From: an uncultured Winogradskyella sp.
Lineage (GTDB): Bacteria > Bacteroidota > Bacteroidia > Flavobacteriales > Flavobacteriaceae
Assembly (NCBI RefSeq): GCF_947501905.1
Contig: NZ_CANMXL010000001.1
Span: 558,001 to 622,000, forward strand
Length of the DNA: 64,000 bases
Reading direction: 5' to 3'
Shown here: positions 9,486 through 17,654 of the stretch, piece by piece
Position numbering within the stretch: position 1 is the stretch's first letter
Layout: every line of letters starts with the position of its first letter
Translations under genes and position numbers: made by a program
Notes under the pieces: model-generated
What the model was told of the DNA's origin: nothing
Databases searched by the model: none
Seen by the model: the letters and a program-made list of their open reading frames with translations, nothing else

Positions 9486-11219
9486 TTAGTTTAATAAGTT
9501 TTTAGCTTGTCCAGCCCAATCATCTCTCTCCGCTCTTCCTGGGAAAGAACCTGTGATTGAGTCTAACAAGTCATATTCTTTTTTGGTCATCTTACTTACT
9601 TGAAGGAACGTATAAATACCAATACTATTTAATACTTCTTCCATTTTAGGTCCAATACCATTTACTTTCTTTAAATCATCGGCAGTACCTGTCGTGGCAT
9701 CAAAAGCACCTATACTTCCTAAAAGGTCGCTAACTTTAGCATCATTAGAAGAAGATGCATCAGAATTCGACGTACTAGCCATTTGAGCAGTTGATGAAGA
9801 TGTTCTATCATCAGCTCCTGTACCTACTAAACTATCACCACGCTCTCTAATTTTTTTGTAACGCTCACCTGAAGATTTTAAAATTGTTTTTACTTCTGCC
9901 TGTGCTATTACAGGGAATGTACGCGAGTACAATAAGAATAACACAAAGAAGAATCCAATTGTTCCTATAAAGATTCCTATATCAACAAATGTTGGAGAGA
10001 ACATAGACCATGACGATGGTAAGTAATCTCTGTGTAATGATGTTACAATAATTACAAAACGCTCAAACCACATTCCTATGTTTACTACAATAGAAATAAA
10101 GAAAGAGAACATAATACTTGTACGTAATTTTTTGAACCACATAAACTGTGGTGAGAATACATTACAGGTCATCATTGCCCAATATGCCCACCAGTAAGGT
10201 CCAGTAGCTCTGTTTAAGAATGCATATTGCTCATACTCAACACCTGAATACCATGCTATAAATAACTCCGTAATATAAGCTACACCTACTATAGAACCTG
10301 TAATCATAATGACTATGTTCATTAACTCGATGTGCTGCACGGTAATATAATCTTCTAGATTACATACTTTACGCATGATGATTAATAATGTATTTACCAT
10401 GGCAAATCCTGAGAAAATCGCACCAGCAACAAAGTATGGTGGGAAAATCGTGGTATGCCATCCTGGTATTACTGACGTTGCGAAATCAAACGATACAATG
10501 GTGTGTACAGACAATACTAAAGGTGTTGCTAAACCAGCAAGTACCAATGAAACTTCTTCAAAACGTTGCCAATCTTTAGCACGTCCAGACCATCCAAAAC
10601 TTAATAAAGCATATATTTTCTTTTGGAAAGGCTTAACTGCTCTATCGCGAATCATTGCAAAATCTGGTAATAAACCTGTCCACCAGAATACTAATGAAAC
10701 AGATAAGTATGTAGAAATTGCAAATACATCCCAAAGTAATGGTGAGTTAAAGTTTACCCATAATGAACCAAATTGGTTAGGAATTGGTAATACCCAATAG
10801 GCTAACCATGGGCGACCCATGTGAATAATTGGGAATAAACCAGCTTGTACAACTGAGAAAATGGTCATGGCTTCCGCAGAACGGTTAATAGCCATACGCC
10901 ATTTTTGACGGAATAATAAAAGTACTGCAGAAATTAAGGTTCCTGCGTGACCAATACCTACCCACCAAACAAAGTTTGTAATATCCCAAGCCCAGTTTAC
11001 AGTCTTATTAAGACCCCAAACGCCGATTCCTGTAGATATGGTATAAATAATACAACCTATTCCCCAAAGGAATGCTACAAGAGCAATACTAAAAACAATC
11101 CACCAAGCGCGGTTTGCTTTTCCTTCGACAGGTCTAGCAACTTCGACAGTGACGTCGTGATAGGATTTTTCTCCAGTTACTAAAGGTCTTCTAATAGGTG
11201 CTTCGTAATGAGACGCCAT
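9486..11219 (-). CDS. actC: Alternative complex III subunit ActC (NrfD/PsrC-like) with C-terminal helix-hairpin-helix tail
   Basis: A 577-residue protein. Residues of about 1-450 form the ten-helix NrfD-like quinol-binding membrane subunit of alternative complex III (for example WWVGIGHAGTLISAVLLL, PIIHMGRPWLAYW). A Ser/Thr-rich linker follows at about 455-507. The last 70 residues then contain DDLKKVNGIGPKMEEVLNSIG and end GRAERDDWAGQAKNLL. That tail is a helix-hairpin-helix fold of the type also found as C-terminal additions to ribosomal protein L21 and to respiratory complex I subunits in other bacteria. It is not part of the NrfD core. The gene begins 26 bases after actB. ActC identity is firm; what the tail does is unknown. 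Confidence 0.93.
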   Translation of the reverse strand: MASHYEAPIRRPLVTGEKSYHDVTVEVARPVEGKANRAWWIVFSIALVAFLWGIGCIIYTISTGIGVWGLNKTVNWAWDITNFVWWVGIGHAGTLISAVLLLFRQKWRMAINRSAEAMTIFSVVQAGLFPIIHMGRPWLAYWVLPIPNQFGSLWVNFNSPLLWDVFAISTYLSVSLVFWWTGLLPDFAMIRDRAVKPFQKKIYALLSFGWSGRAKDWQRFEEVSLVLAGLATPLVLSVHTIVSFDFATSVIPGWHTTIFPPYFVAGAIFSGFAMVNTLLIIMRKVCNLEDYITVQHIELMNIVIMITGSIVGVAYITELFIAWYSGVEYEQYAFLNRATGPYWWAYWAMMTCNVFSPQFMWFKKLRTSIMFSFFISIVVNIGMWFERFVIIVTSLHRDYLPSSWSMFSPTFVDIGIFIGTIGFFFVLFLLYSRTFPVIAQAEVKTILKSSGERYKKIRERGDSLVGTGADDRTSSSTAQMASTSNSDASSSNDAKVSDLLGSIGAFDATTGTADDLKKVNGIGPKMEEVLNSIGIYTFLQVSKMTKKEYDLLDSITGSFPGRAERDDWAGQAKNLLN

Positions 11220-11245
11220 AATTATATATTGATTTCTTTATTAAT

Positions 11246-14200
11246 TTAAGCTTCTTTCGTATTTCTAACTTTCGTATGATAGAACACATTAGGTTTTGTA
11301 CCAACGTACTCTAATAAATGATACATACGGTCGTCTTCTTTTAATTTGGCTACTTCACTTTCCTTATCATTAACATCACCAAATATCATCGCGCCACTTC
11401 CACAAGCTGCTGAACAAGCTGTTTGGAATTCGCCATCTTTAACTTCACGTCCATCACGCTTAGCATCCAAAATAGTTTTCTGCGTCTTTTGGATACAGAA
11501 TGAACATTTTTCCATCACACCACGAGAACGAACAGTAACGTCTGGGTTTAATACCATACGTCCTAAATCATCATTCATAAAGTAATCGAACTCGTCATTT
11601 TGGCTGTATAAGAACCAGTTGAAACGACGTACTTTATATGGACAGTTATTTGCACAGTAACGTGTCCCTACACAACGGTTATATGCCATGTGGTTTTGAC
11701 CTTGACGACCGTGAGCTGTTGCTGCAACAGGACATACAGTCTCGCAAGGTGCGTGATTACAGTGCTGACACATTACTGGTTGGAATACCACTTGAGGATT
11801 CTCATTAGGATTTTCCATTTCACCAAACTCACTTAATGAACTTCCTAAACCAGAAATGTTTTCTTTCTTTTCTAAATCATCACTGAAGGTATCTTCTGAT
11901 GAGTAATATCTATCAATACGCAACCAATGCATATCTCTACTACGTCTCATTTCAGATTTACCAACAACAGGCACATTGTTTTCTGCGTGACATGCAATTA
12001 CACATGCACCACAACCTGTACAGGCATTTAAATCTATCGATAAGTTAAAGTGATGTCCTACAGAACGATCAAACTCATCCCATAAATCTACATCTGGAGA
12101 TGTTACAGGCGTTTCGATATGATTTAATGATACTTCAGGAATAGCATTCCAGTATTTTTTATCTTTTGTGTTGAATACCTCTAAAGTGGTTTCTTTAATG
12201 ATATCTCCACGTCCCATTAAGGTATTGTGCAATTGCACACAAGCAAATTCATGCTCTCCAGCAGCTTTAGAAATAGAAACTTCTTGAACTGCATTAAAGT
12301 TTTGATATAATGGGTAGGCGTTTACACCTGTTTGCATTTCTGTTTTAAGACCAGACGTTCTACCATAACCTAATGATAAACCTACTGAGCCTTTTGCTTG
12401 ACCTGGCTGAATTAATACTGGTACATCTTTAACAGTCACACCATTTACAGTAACGTCTACTTTACTACCATTAAGTCCACCATTTGCAACGTTTTCATTT
12501 ACTAAACCTGCAGCGTCTGCATCTGCTTTTGAAATCGTTAAATAATTATCCCAAGATGTTCTTGTTATTGGATCAGGAAATTCTTGTAACCAAGGGTTAT
12601 TGGCTTGTTGCCCATCTCCTAAACCAGTTTTGGTATAGATTGACAATTCCATTCCGCTTGACTTAGCAGAAGAAGCTAAAGCTCTTGCTGCATTTCCGTT
12701 TGGTGTTTCAACATCTTCAGTATCTGAAGTTGTAGTAGTTTCTTCAACAGTTGAAGACCCAGAAACAAACACCCCATCATGTAATGCTTGGTTATAAGAA
12801 GCACCATTAAGAATGCTTTCTTTCCAAGTGGCCTTTATATAATCGTTATATGCTGTTGCATTGTCTGTCCACGTTAATAATACATCCTGAAATTGTTTTG
12901 TATCAAACAAAGGACGGATTGTCGGTTGCATTAATGCGTAGTGACCTGTTTTTATTTCAACATCTCCCCAAGATTCTAAATAATGAGGCGCTGCAGCAAT
13001 ATAATCACAGTTTATCGCTGTTTCGTCTTGCTTCATAGAGAAAGCAATAGACTTAGTTTTCTTTAAACCTTCAGCAAAATCGGCTGCATTTGGTAATGTG
13101 TACATTGGATTTACTCCAACCATTACTAAAGCACCTACTTTACCAGCTTTCATATCGGCAACCAATTGCATTACGGCTTTATCGTTACCTTGCTTTGTAT
13201 TAATTGTAGTTGTTGTATCAAAAGCCTTACTAGACAATGCCTCGTTAAGCTCTAACACAACAGTTTGTGCATTTACATCTTGAATGCCTGTAACTACAAC
13301 ACCATTACTACCTGCTTTCTTTAATTCTGAAGCTGCAGCTCTAACGGCTTTATCTAAATTTTCTGGAAGATTACCACTAACACCATTTCCAGTAACATAG
13401 CTATATAATTTAGCTAATGCTAAACGTTGTTCACTTGGCTTCATTGGCACTCGCTTGTCCGCGTTAGCACCAGTTAAAGACATATTAGATTCAAACTGGA
13501 TATGACGCGACATTTTCCCATGGTCAGGGATACGCTTATTCGCATAAGCAGAATCAAATCCGCCACCTTGCCAATCTCCTAAGAAATCTGCACCAACAGA
13601 CACAATAGTCATGGCTTTAGAAAAATCATAATTTGCTAAAGCTCGTTTACCATATTTTGCCTGAAACGCATCTAATGCTGCTGATTCTGAAACCGCATCG
13701 TAAGATACGTGACGCACATTACCATACTTTTCTGTAAACTCCCCAACTAACTTAGACGTTGAAGGACTTGCTAAAGTTTGTGTTAAGAATACAATTTCTT
13801 TATCACCAACTTCGTTTAAAATCTTTTTAGTGTCTGTATTAAAAGTATCCCATGAAATAGCAGTATCGCCTTTCATCGGCCCTTTAACACGCAAACTATC
13901 GTATAAACCTAAAATTGAAGCATTAACTCTTGCATTGGCATGACCATTGGTTTTTGCCAAATTGTTATTCTCAATTTTTATTGGTCGGCCTTCTCTTGTT
14001 TTCACTAAAACACTAGCAAAGTCATAACCATCTGCAATTGTAGTTGCATAATAGTTAGCTACACCAGGAACAATCTCCTTTGGCTGTACTACGTAAGGTA
14101 TAGACTTTACAACTGGTCCTTCACAGGCTGCTAAAGAAGCGGCTGCTGTACTAAAACCAACATATTTTAAGAAATCACGACGCGTAGTAGATGAAGATTC

Positions 14201-14335
14201 TAATGTTTCTTTATCTCCTAAAAACTCATCTGTAGGAATTGCTTCCACAAATTCATTTTGTTGTAGCGTCTCAACAATAGGGCTATTTTCGTTTAGCTCC
14301 TCAACACTTTTCCAGTATTTCTTGTTTGATGACAT
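11246..14335 (-). CDS. actB: Alternative complex III subunit ActB (molybdopterin-like plus iron-sulfur domains)
   Basis: A 1029-residue fusion. A twin-arginine motif (TTRRDFLKYVGFS, about residues 51-63) is followed by a hydrophobic stretch ending AAC, so it is a Tat substrate exported to the periplasm. Residues of about 70-730 resemble a molybdopterin oxidoreductase, but in this family no molybdenum cofactor is bound. The C-terminal third is a ferredoxin-like domain with four cysteine clusters: CTGCGACVIACHAENN, CQHCNHAPCETVCPV, CVGTRYCANNCPY and CSFCIQKTQ. These fit the three [4Fe-4S] and one [3Fe-4S] clusters known for ActB. It relays electrons from menaquinol at ActC to the heme subunits. 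Confidence 0.95.
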   Translation of the reverse strand: MSSNKKYWKSVEELNENSPIVETLQQNEFVEAIPTDEFLGDKETLESSSTTRRDFLKYVGFSTAAASLAACEGPVVKSIPYVVQPKEIVPGVANYYATTIADGYDFASVLVKTREGRPIKIENNNLAKTNGHANARVNASILGLYDSLRVKGPMKGDTAISWDTFNTDTKKILNEVGDKEIVFLTQTLASPSTSKLVGEFTEKYGNVRHVSYDAVSESAALDAFQAKYGKRALANYDFSKAMTIVSVGADFLGDWQGGGFDSAYANKRIPDHGKMSRHIQFESNMSLTGANADKRVPMKPSEQRLALAKLYSYVTGNGVSGNLPENLDKAVRAAASELKKAGSNGVVVTGIQDVNAQTVVLELNEALSSKAFDTTTTINTKQGNDKAVMQLVADMKAGKVGALVMVGVNPMYTLPNAADFAEGLKKTKSIAFSMKQDETAINCDYIAAAPHYLESWGDVEIKTGHYALMQPTIRPLFDTKQFQDVLLTWTDNATAYNDYIKATWKESILNGASYNQALHDGVFVSGSSTVEETTTTSDTEDVETPNGNAARALASSAKSSGMELSIYTKTGLGDGQQANNPWLQEFPDPITRTSWDNYLTISKADADAAGLVNENVANGGLNGSKVDVTVNGVTVKDVPVLIQPGQAKGSVGLSLGYGRTSGLKTEMQTGVNAYPLYQNFNAVQEVSISKAAGEHEFACVQLHNTLMGRGDIIKETTLEVFNTKDKKYWNAIPEVSLNHIETPVTSPDVDLWDEFDRSVGHHFNLSIDLNACTGCGACVIACHAENNVPVVGKSEMRRSRDMHWLRIDRYYSSEDTFSDDLEKKENISGLGSSLSEFGEMENPNENPQVVFQPVMCQHCNHAPCETVCPVAATAHGRQGQNHMAYNRCVGTRYCANNCPYKVRRFNWFLYSQNDEFDYFMNDDLGRMVLNPDVTVRSRGVMEKCSFCIQKTQKTILDAKRDGREVKDGEFQTACSAACGSGAMIFGDVNDKESEVAKLKEDDRMYHLLEYVGTKPNVFYHTKVRNTKEA

Positions 14336-14360
14336 ATAATTGTGAGTTACTTCTTAATTA

Positions 14361-15641
14361 TTAATAATGACACTTACCACATTCTAATCCACCCATTTGC
14401 GCTGCAGTTAACTGCTCCACTCCATATTTCTTAGATAATTGCTCGTGAATTTTTGTATAGTATGCGTTGTCTTTAACTTTTACATTTGTTTCTCTGTGGC
14501 AATTGATACACCAACCCATTGTTAATGGCGCGTGCTGGTACATAATTTCCATTTCTTCAACCGGACCATGACATGTCTGACACTCAATACCTGCAACAGA
14601 AACGTGCTGAGAGTGATTAAAGTAAGCAAAGTCAGGTAAGTTATGAATACGTATCCATTTTACTGGACTTGTTTCTCCAGTGTATGCTCTACCATCCCAA
14701 CCTACAGCATCATATAGTTTTTGAATTTCAGCATTATAATCAACACCATACTCTTGCCCTTCTGCTAAAGTTTCAGGAGCTACTTCCGAAATTGTTTTAT
14801 GACAGTTCATACACACATTCAAAGAAGGAATACCTGAAGTTTTACTAACTCTTGCAGATGAGTGACAGTATTTACAATCTATCTTATTATCTCCCGCGTG
14901 GATTCTGTGTGAGTAATGTATTGGCTGCACAGGCTCGTAACCTTGATCCACACCCACTTGCATAAAGTAGCCGTAAACAAAATACCCACTAGCTAATAAT
15001 AAGGCTATAGATGTTACTAACACTAAGAATTGGTTTTGAACAAAGGCTTTCCAAATCGGTATTCCTTTTTCACTCTCAGCAACCGCAATACCTTTTGCAT
15101 CAGCAAAACGCTTTAATGTTCTGTTAACCAAAACAAGTGCCATAGCCAATAATGCAAATAATAGAGCTAAAGCTCCAAGAATTATTTCATTTGAAATCCC
15201 AGGTTCTGGAACTACAATTGGTGTATCATCTCCACCACCTGGAGTTGGCTCTGGCACAAAAGCGGTGTAGGCCAAAACATTATCTATATCTTCATTTGAT
15301 AAGAAAGAAAATGAATTCATCGCACTTGCATCATAATCCTTTATCTTATTTGCGTAAGCATCTCCTGCATTTATTAAAGCAGAATTATTTTTTATCCATG
15401 CATATAGCCAATCTCTATCCAAGCCTTCATCTTCTGAAAGCCTTGCTTCAACATTTCGTAATGCAGGACCAGTCATTGCCTTATCTAACTTATGACAAGC
15501 TGCACAATGCGTGTTAAATAAAGTTTTTCCTTTTGCTGGATCGCCATCTTGGGCCAAAACGGTAGTTGAAAACGTAAGTAATAATATTAAACCTAAACGA
15601 AGAATATTTGAGGTTAAATTACGGTAGATAACGTGTTTCAT
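14361..15641 (-). CDS. actA: Alternative complex III subunit ActA, pentaheme cytochrome with fused N-terminal cytochrome c domain
   Basis: A 426-residue protein and the first gene of the operon. After a signal peptide (cleavage near VLAQ, residue 30) there is a class I cytochrome c domain with CAACH at 46-50 and a likely axial Met in SAMNSF. A proline/glycine linker and a membrane helix (about 150-171) follow, then a second helix (about 205-230), then the pentaheme part with CKYCH, CMNCH, CQTCH, CINCH and the C-terminal CGKCH (421-425). That makes six heme c sites instead of the five of a plain ActA. ActA anchors the complex and carries electrons out of ActB. A divergent promoter region lies directly upstream. 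Confidence 0.94.
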   Translation of the reverse strand: MKHVIYRNLTSNILRLGLILLLTFSTTVLAQDGDPAKGKTLFNTHCAACHKLDKAMTGPALRNVEARLSEDEGLDRDWLYAWIKNNSALINAGDAYANKIKDYDASAMNSFSFLSNEDIDNVLAYTAFVPEPTPGGGDDTPIVVPEPGISNEIILGALALLFALLAMALVLVNRTLKRFADAKGIAVAESEKGIPIWKAFVQNQFLVLVTSIALLLASGYFVYGYFMQVGVDQGYEPVQPIHYSHRIHAGDNKIDCKYCHSSARVSKTSGIPSLNVCMNCHKTISEVAPETLAEGQEYGVDYNAEIQKLYDAVGWDGRAYTGETSPVKWIRIHNLPDFAYFNHSQHVSVAGIECQTCHGPVEEMEIMYQHAPLTMGWCINCHRETNVKVKDNAYYTKIHEQLSKKYGVEQLTAAQMGGLECGKCHY

Positions 15642-15723
15642 ATGTGTAGTTGAATTATCTTCTAAAGTTTGGTACGATTTTTTCAGTAAAATATGATAAA
15701 AACCATGTTTCTAAAAACTCATG

Positions 15724-15753
15724 CAAAAATAAGGCATAAAGTCGATTTTAGAA
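15724..15753 (-). promoter_or_regulatory. Promoter of the act-cox operon
   Basis: On the minus strand a -33-like TTTC is followed by 19 bases and then TATTTTTG, matching the -7 consensus TAnnTTTG. Transcription would start about 75 bases before the actA start codon. The -33 element has one mismatch. Confidence 0.55.
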
Positions 15754-15809
15754 ATGTTAGAGAAGTCATAATATTTAATTTATAAACATTCTAAATAACA
15801 ATATAATCG

Positions 15810-15837
15810 TTGAATACGTTAAGAAAATATAACTTTG
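15810..15837 (+). promoter_or_regulatory. Promoter of the SPOR-domain gene
   Basis: TTG at 15810-15812, 17 bases, then TAACTTTG at 15830-15837. Both Bacteroidota elements match, and the ATG at 15856 follows after a leader of about 12 bases. The TTG inside the -7 box is in frame with the gene, but is better explained as promoter than as start codon. Confidence 0.65.
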
Positions 15838-15855
15838 CAATACAAACAAAAGATT

Positions 15856-16233
15856 ATGAATAATTTGAATATAAAAACTCTTTACTTTTTAATACTTACT
15901 ACAATATCTGTATCTCTATCTGCACAAGAAGGAACAGTTACTGTTAATCAGCCAGATGCTATTAATAAGCTCTTAGAATTTAAAAAAGATGTCAAAACTG
16001 TTGAAACATTTAAAATTCAAGTCTACAGTGGCGATAGTTCTTTTAGAGCTGAAAAAGTAAAGTCTGAATTTAGAGAAAAATATAGCCAGTGGCCAACAGA
16101 AATGGTCTTTAACACACCTAATTACAAAATTTGGGTTGGTAATTTTAGAGACCGATTAGAAGCTGATCGTGCCCTCCTACGTATTAAGAAAAATTATATG
16201 AATGCTTTTATCTTTCAGCCTAAGAAAGATTAA
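15856..16233 (+). CDS. Small exported SPOR-domain protein
   Basis: Starting at the ATG at 15856 the product has 125 residues: a signal peptide (MNNLNIKTLYFLILTTISVS, cleavage after SAQ) and then a single C-terminal SPOR domain (about residues 52-125, from TFKIQVYSGDSS to FIFQPKK). SPOR domains bind denuded peptidoglycan strands, usually at division sites. There is no enzymatic or membrane domain, so the protein is essentially a periplasmic peptidoglycan-binding module. It is transcribed alone, divergently from the respiratory operon, and ends at a shared bidirectional terminator. The exact role is not known; proteins of this size and layout are common in Flavobacteriia. Confidence 0.85.
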   Translation: MNNLNIKTLYFLILTTISVSLSAQEGTVTVNQPDAINKLLEFKKDVKTVETFKIQVYSGDSSFRAEKVKSEFREKYSQWPTEMVFNTPNYKIWVGNFRDRLEADRALLRIKKNYMNAFIFQPKKD

Positions 16234-16250
16234 AACTTAATATCTAAAAT

Positions 16251-16288
16251 AAAAAGAGCGAAACCTAAATACCGGTTTCGCTCTTTTT
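16251..16288. terminator. Bidirectional intrinsic terminator
   Basis: A 15-bp stem (AAAAAGAGCGAAACC / GGTTTCGCTCTTTTT) with an eight-base loop and T runs on both sides. It ends the SPOR gene on the plus strand and the T9SS-cargo gene on the minus strand. Confidence 0.9.
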
Positions 16289-16963
16289 TTATTGAATAAT
16301 TATTTTCTTTTTTAATGTTGTATCATCTATTCTAATTTTCAGAAAATAGACACCTCGTCTTAATTGAGAAACATCAATATAATTGACATCTTTTTGAGTA
16401 ACAACACGCTTACCTAAAACATCAAAGAGTGAGACAGTATACTCTTGTTCTAGAGCGCTTCCACTAAGATACAATTTGTCTTTTACAGGGTTTGGATAGA
16501 CTCTGAATTGTGTTTCTATAGTATTATCATCTATACCCAAAACACTTCCAGACAAACTATTAATTACTCCGCATTGAGACAGTGTAACCGTAGTTGCTTC
16601 TTCCCAAGTACCTAAGGTTAATCCTGGTGGATTAGGCATTGAAGCTTCATCATTATAATACAGCAAATAGGTATTCGTAAAATTATCATTCCCGTCATCT
16701 GCTAAAATTTCCCATCGTGTATTGGCTGAACTCCACTCAATTTTCAGTTTACAAAAACCTATACCGCTACAATCTCTTGAACCCATCATTGGGTCTGCAA
16801 CCGTCTCGAAACTATTGCGCCCATTTACAGTATTAACTTGCTCAAAAATATAGTCATTACTGTCTAATAGAGTATTACATGCATTCATCGTAATCTGTTG
16901 TGAAAACATGGAAACACTACACACACAGAAAAGCACAGCAAAAATCTGATTAAAGAGTTTCAT
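16289..16963 (-). CDS. Type IX secretion cargo protein with type A sorting domain
   Basis: The start is set at the ATG at 16963 (MKLFNQIFAVLFCVCSVSMF), which gives a clean signal peptide ending MFSQQ and 224 residues. The upstream in-frame ATG would overlap the preceding gene and spoil the signal. The C-terminal ~75 residues are a type A T9SS sorting domain: FRVYPNPVKDKLYLSG, DVLGKRVV, IDVSQLRRGVYFLKI and a final KKIIIQ. The middle (residues 20-145) has several cysteines and no domain I can name. The protein should be exported by Sec and carried across the outer membrane by the type IX system. It follows the collar-domain gene by seven bases, so the two are probably made together. Confidence 0.85.
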   Translation of the reverse strand: MKLFNQIFAVLFCVCSVSMFSQQITMNACNTLLDSNDYIFEQVNTVNGRNSFETVADPMMGSRDCSGIGFCKLKIEWSSANTRWEILADDGNDNFTNTYLLYYNDEASMPNPPGLTLGTWEEATTVTLSQCGVINSLSGSVLGIDDNTIETQFRVYPNPVKDKLYLSGSALEQEYTVSLFDVLGKRVVTQKDVNYIDVSQLRRGVYFLKIRIDDTTLKKKIIIQ

Positions 16964-16970
16964 AGTTATA

Positions 16971-17552
16971 TTAATTTGATGGAAACACACCGACTAAAGC
17001 TATAATAAAGTTTACCGAAGTATAAGGGCTTCTATGATTTAACAATTGACCTCCACCAGTATTACCTATCATACCAGAATTCATAGTTGTGGTTGCACCA
17101 CTAGTGGCATATTCTGGATCTAAAGTTTTTGTCTGAGCAGGATAATTGTTTGCTGGTAGAGAGCTAGTCCCATCTGCGGGTGCCGCATTAACTGTATGGG
17201 AATGTGTTGGCATATTATTTATGCCTAACGTAAAACTAGTAGCGCCTCCTTTTTCTCCAAGATTAACATTCGGAAGCCCTGGACCATTACCAGCATGTAC
17301 CGGTGCTCGGCCTCTTAAATCTGGCAAGGCAAATGTGGTTTCCCCATCTCCGCCATAGGTTGTTCCTAATATTGAAAATAAAGCTTGATATTGGGCAATA
17401 GGAAGCAATTGACCGTCACATAAAGCCCAGCCACTAGGAGCAAAATTACCTGCAAACATTCTCATTTCACCTATAAAAGGTTCTTGTGCATTAGATAAAT
17501 TGACTGAGCATAAAGCAAAAGCCAATATTAAAAGAGTAATGATTTTTTTCAT
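16971..17552 (-). CDS. Exported phage-tail-collar-domain protein (microcystin-dependent protein family)
   Basis: A 193-residue protein beginning with a Sec signal peptide (MKKIITLLILAFALCSVNLS, cleavage near SNAQ). The mature part is almost entirely the MdpB-type tail-collar module: EPFIGEMRMFAGNFAPSGW, ALCDGQLLPIAQYQALFSIL, GTTYGGDGETTFALPDLRGR, then MPTHSHTV and a C-terminal YTSVNFIIALVGVFPS. Related proteins are usually cytosolic or phage structural and lack a signal peptide; here the module is exported. No phage genes are nearby. It is followed immediately by a T9SS cargo gene. The collar fold is a trimeric fibre-tip domain in phages; a surface or adhesin role here is inference. Confidence 0.88.
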   Translation of the reverse strand: MKKIITLLILAFALCSVNLSNAQEPFIGEMRMFAGNFAPSGWALCDGQLLPIAQYQALFSILGTTYGGDGETTFALPDLRGRAPVHAGNGPGLPNVNLGEKGGATSFTLGINNMPTHSHTVNAAPADGTSSLPANNYPAQTKTLDPEYATSGATTTMNSGMIGNTGGGQLLNHRSPYTSVNFIIALVGVFPSN

Positions 17553-17594
17553 GATTATTTGATTTGATTAATAGCTGATTATAAAGTTAAACAA

Positions 17595-17626
17595 AAAAAG
17601 CACTCCTTTTTCGTGGAGTGCTTTTT
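17595..17626 (-). terminator. Intrinsic terminator after infB
   Basis: A 12-bp stem (AAAAAGCACTCC / GGAGTGCTTTTT), loop of eight bases, followed on the minus strand by a run of T. It sits 29 bases past the infB stop codon and closes the rimP-nusA-infB unit. Confidence 0.88.
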
Positions 17627-17654
17627 AATAATATCTAAAATATATTAAAGTCTT

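Noticed and set aside
15152..15517. 121-codon plus-strand frame opposite actA
   Set aside because: It lies fully inside a well-supported heme protein gene on the other strand and has His/Leu-biased composition typical of a shadow frame.
16971..17552. Tail-collar protein as a sign of a prophage
   Set aside because: No integrase, terminase, capsid or other tail gene lies nearby, the protein has a signal peptide, and flanking genes are core chromosomal.
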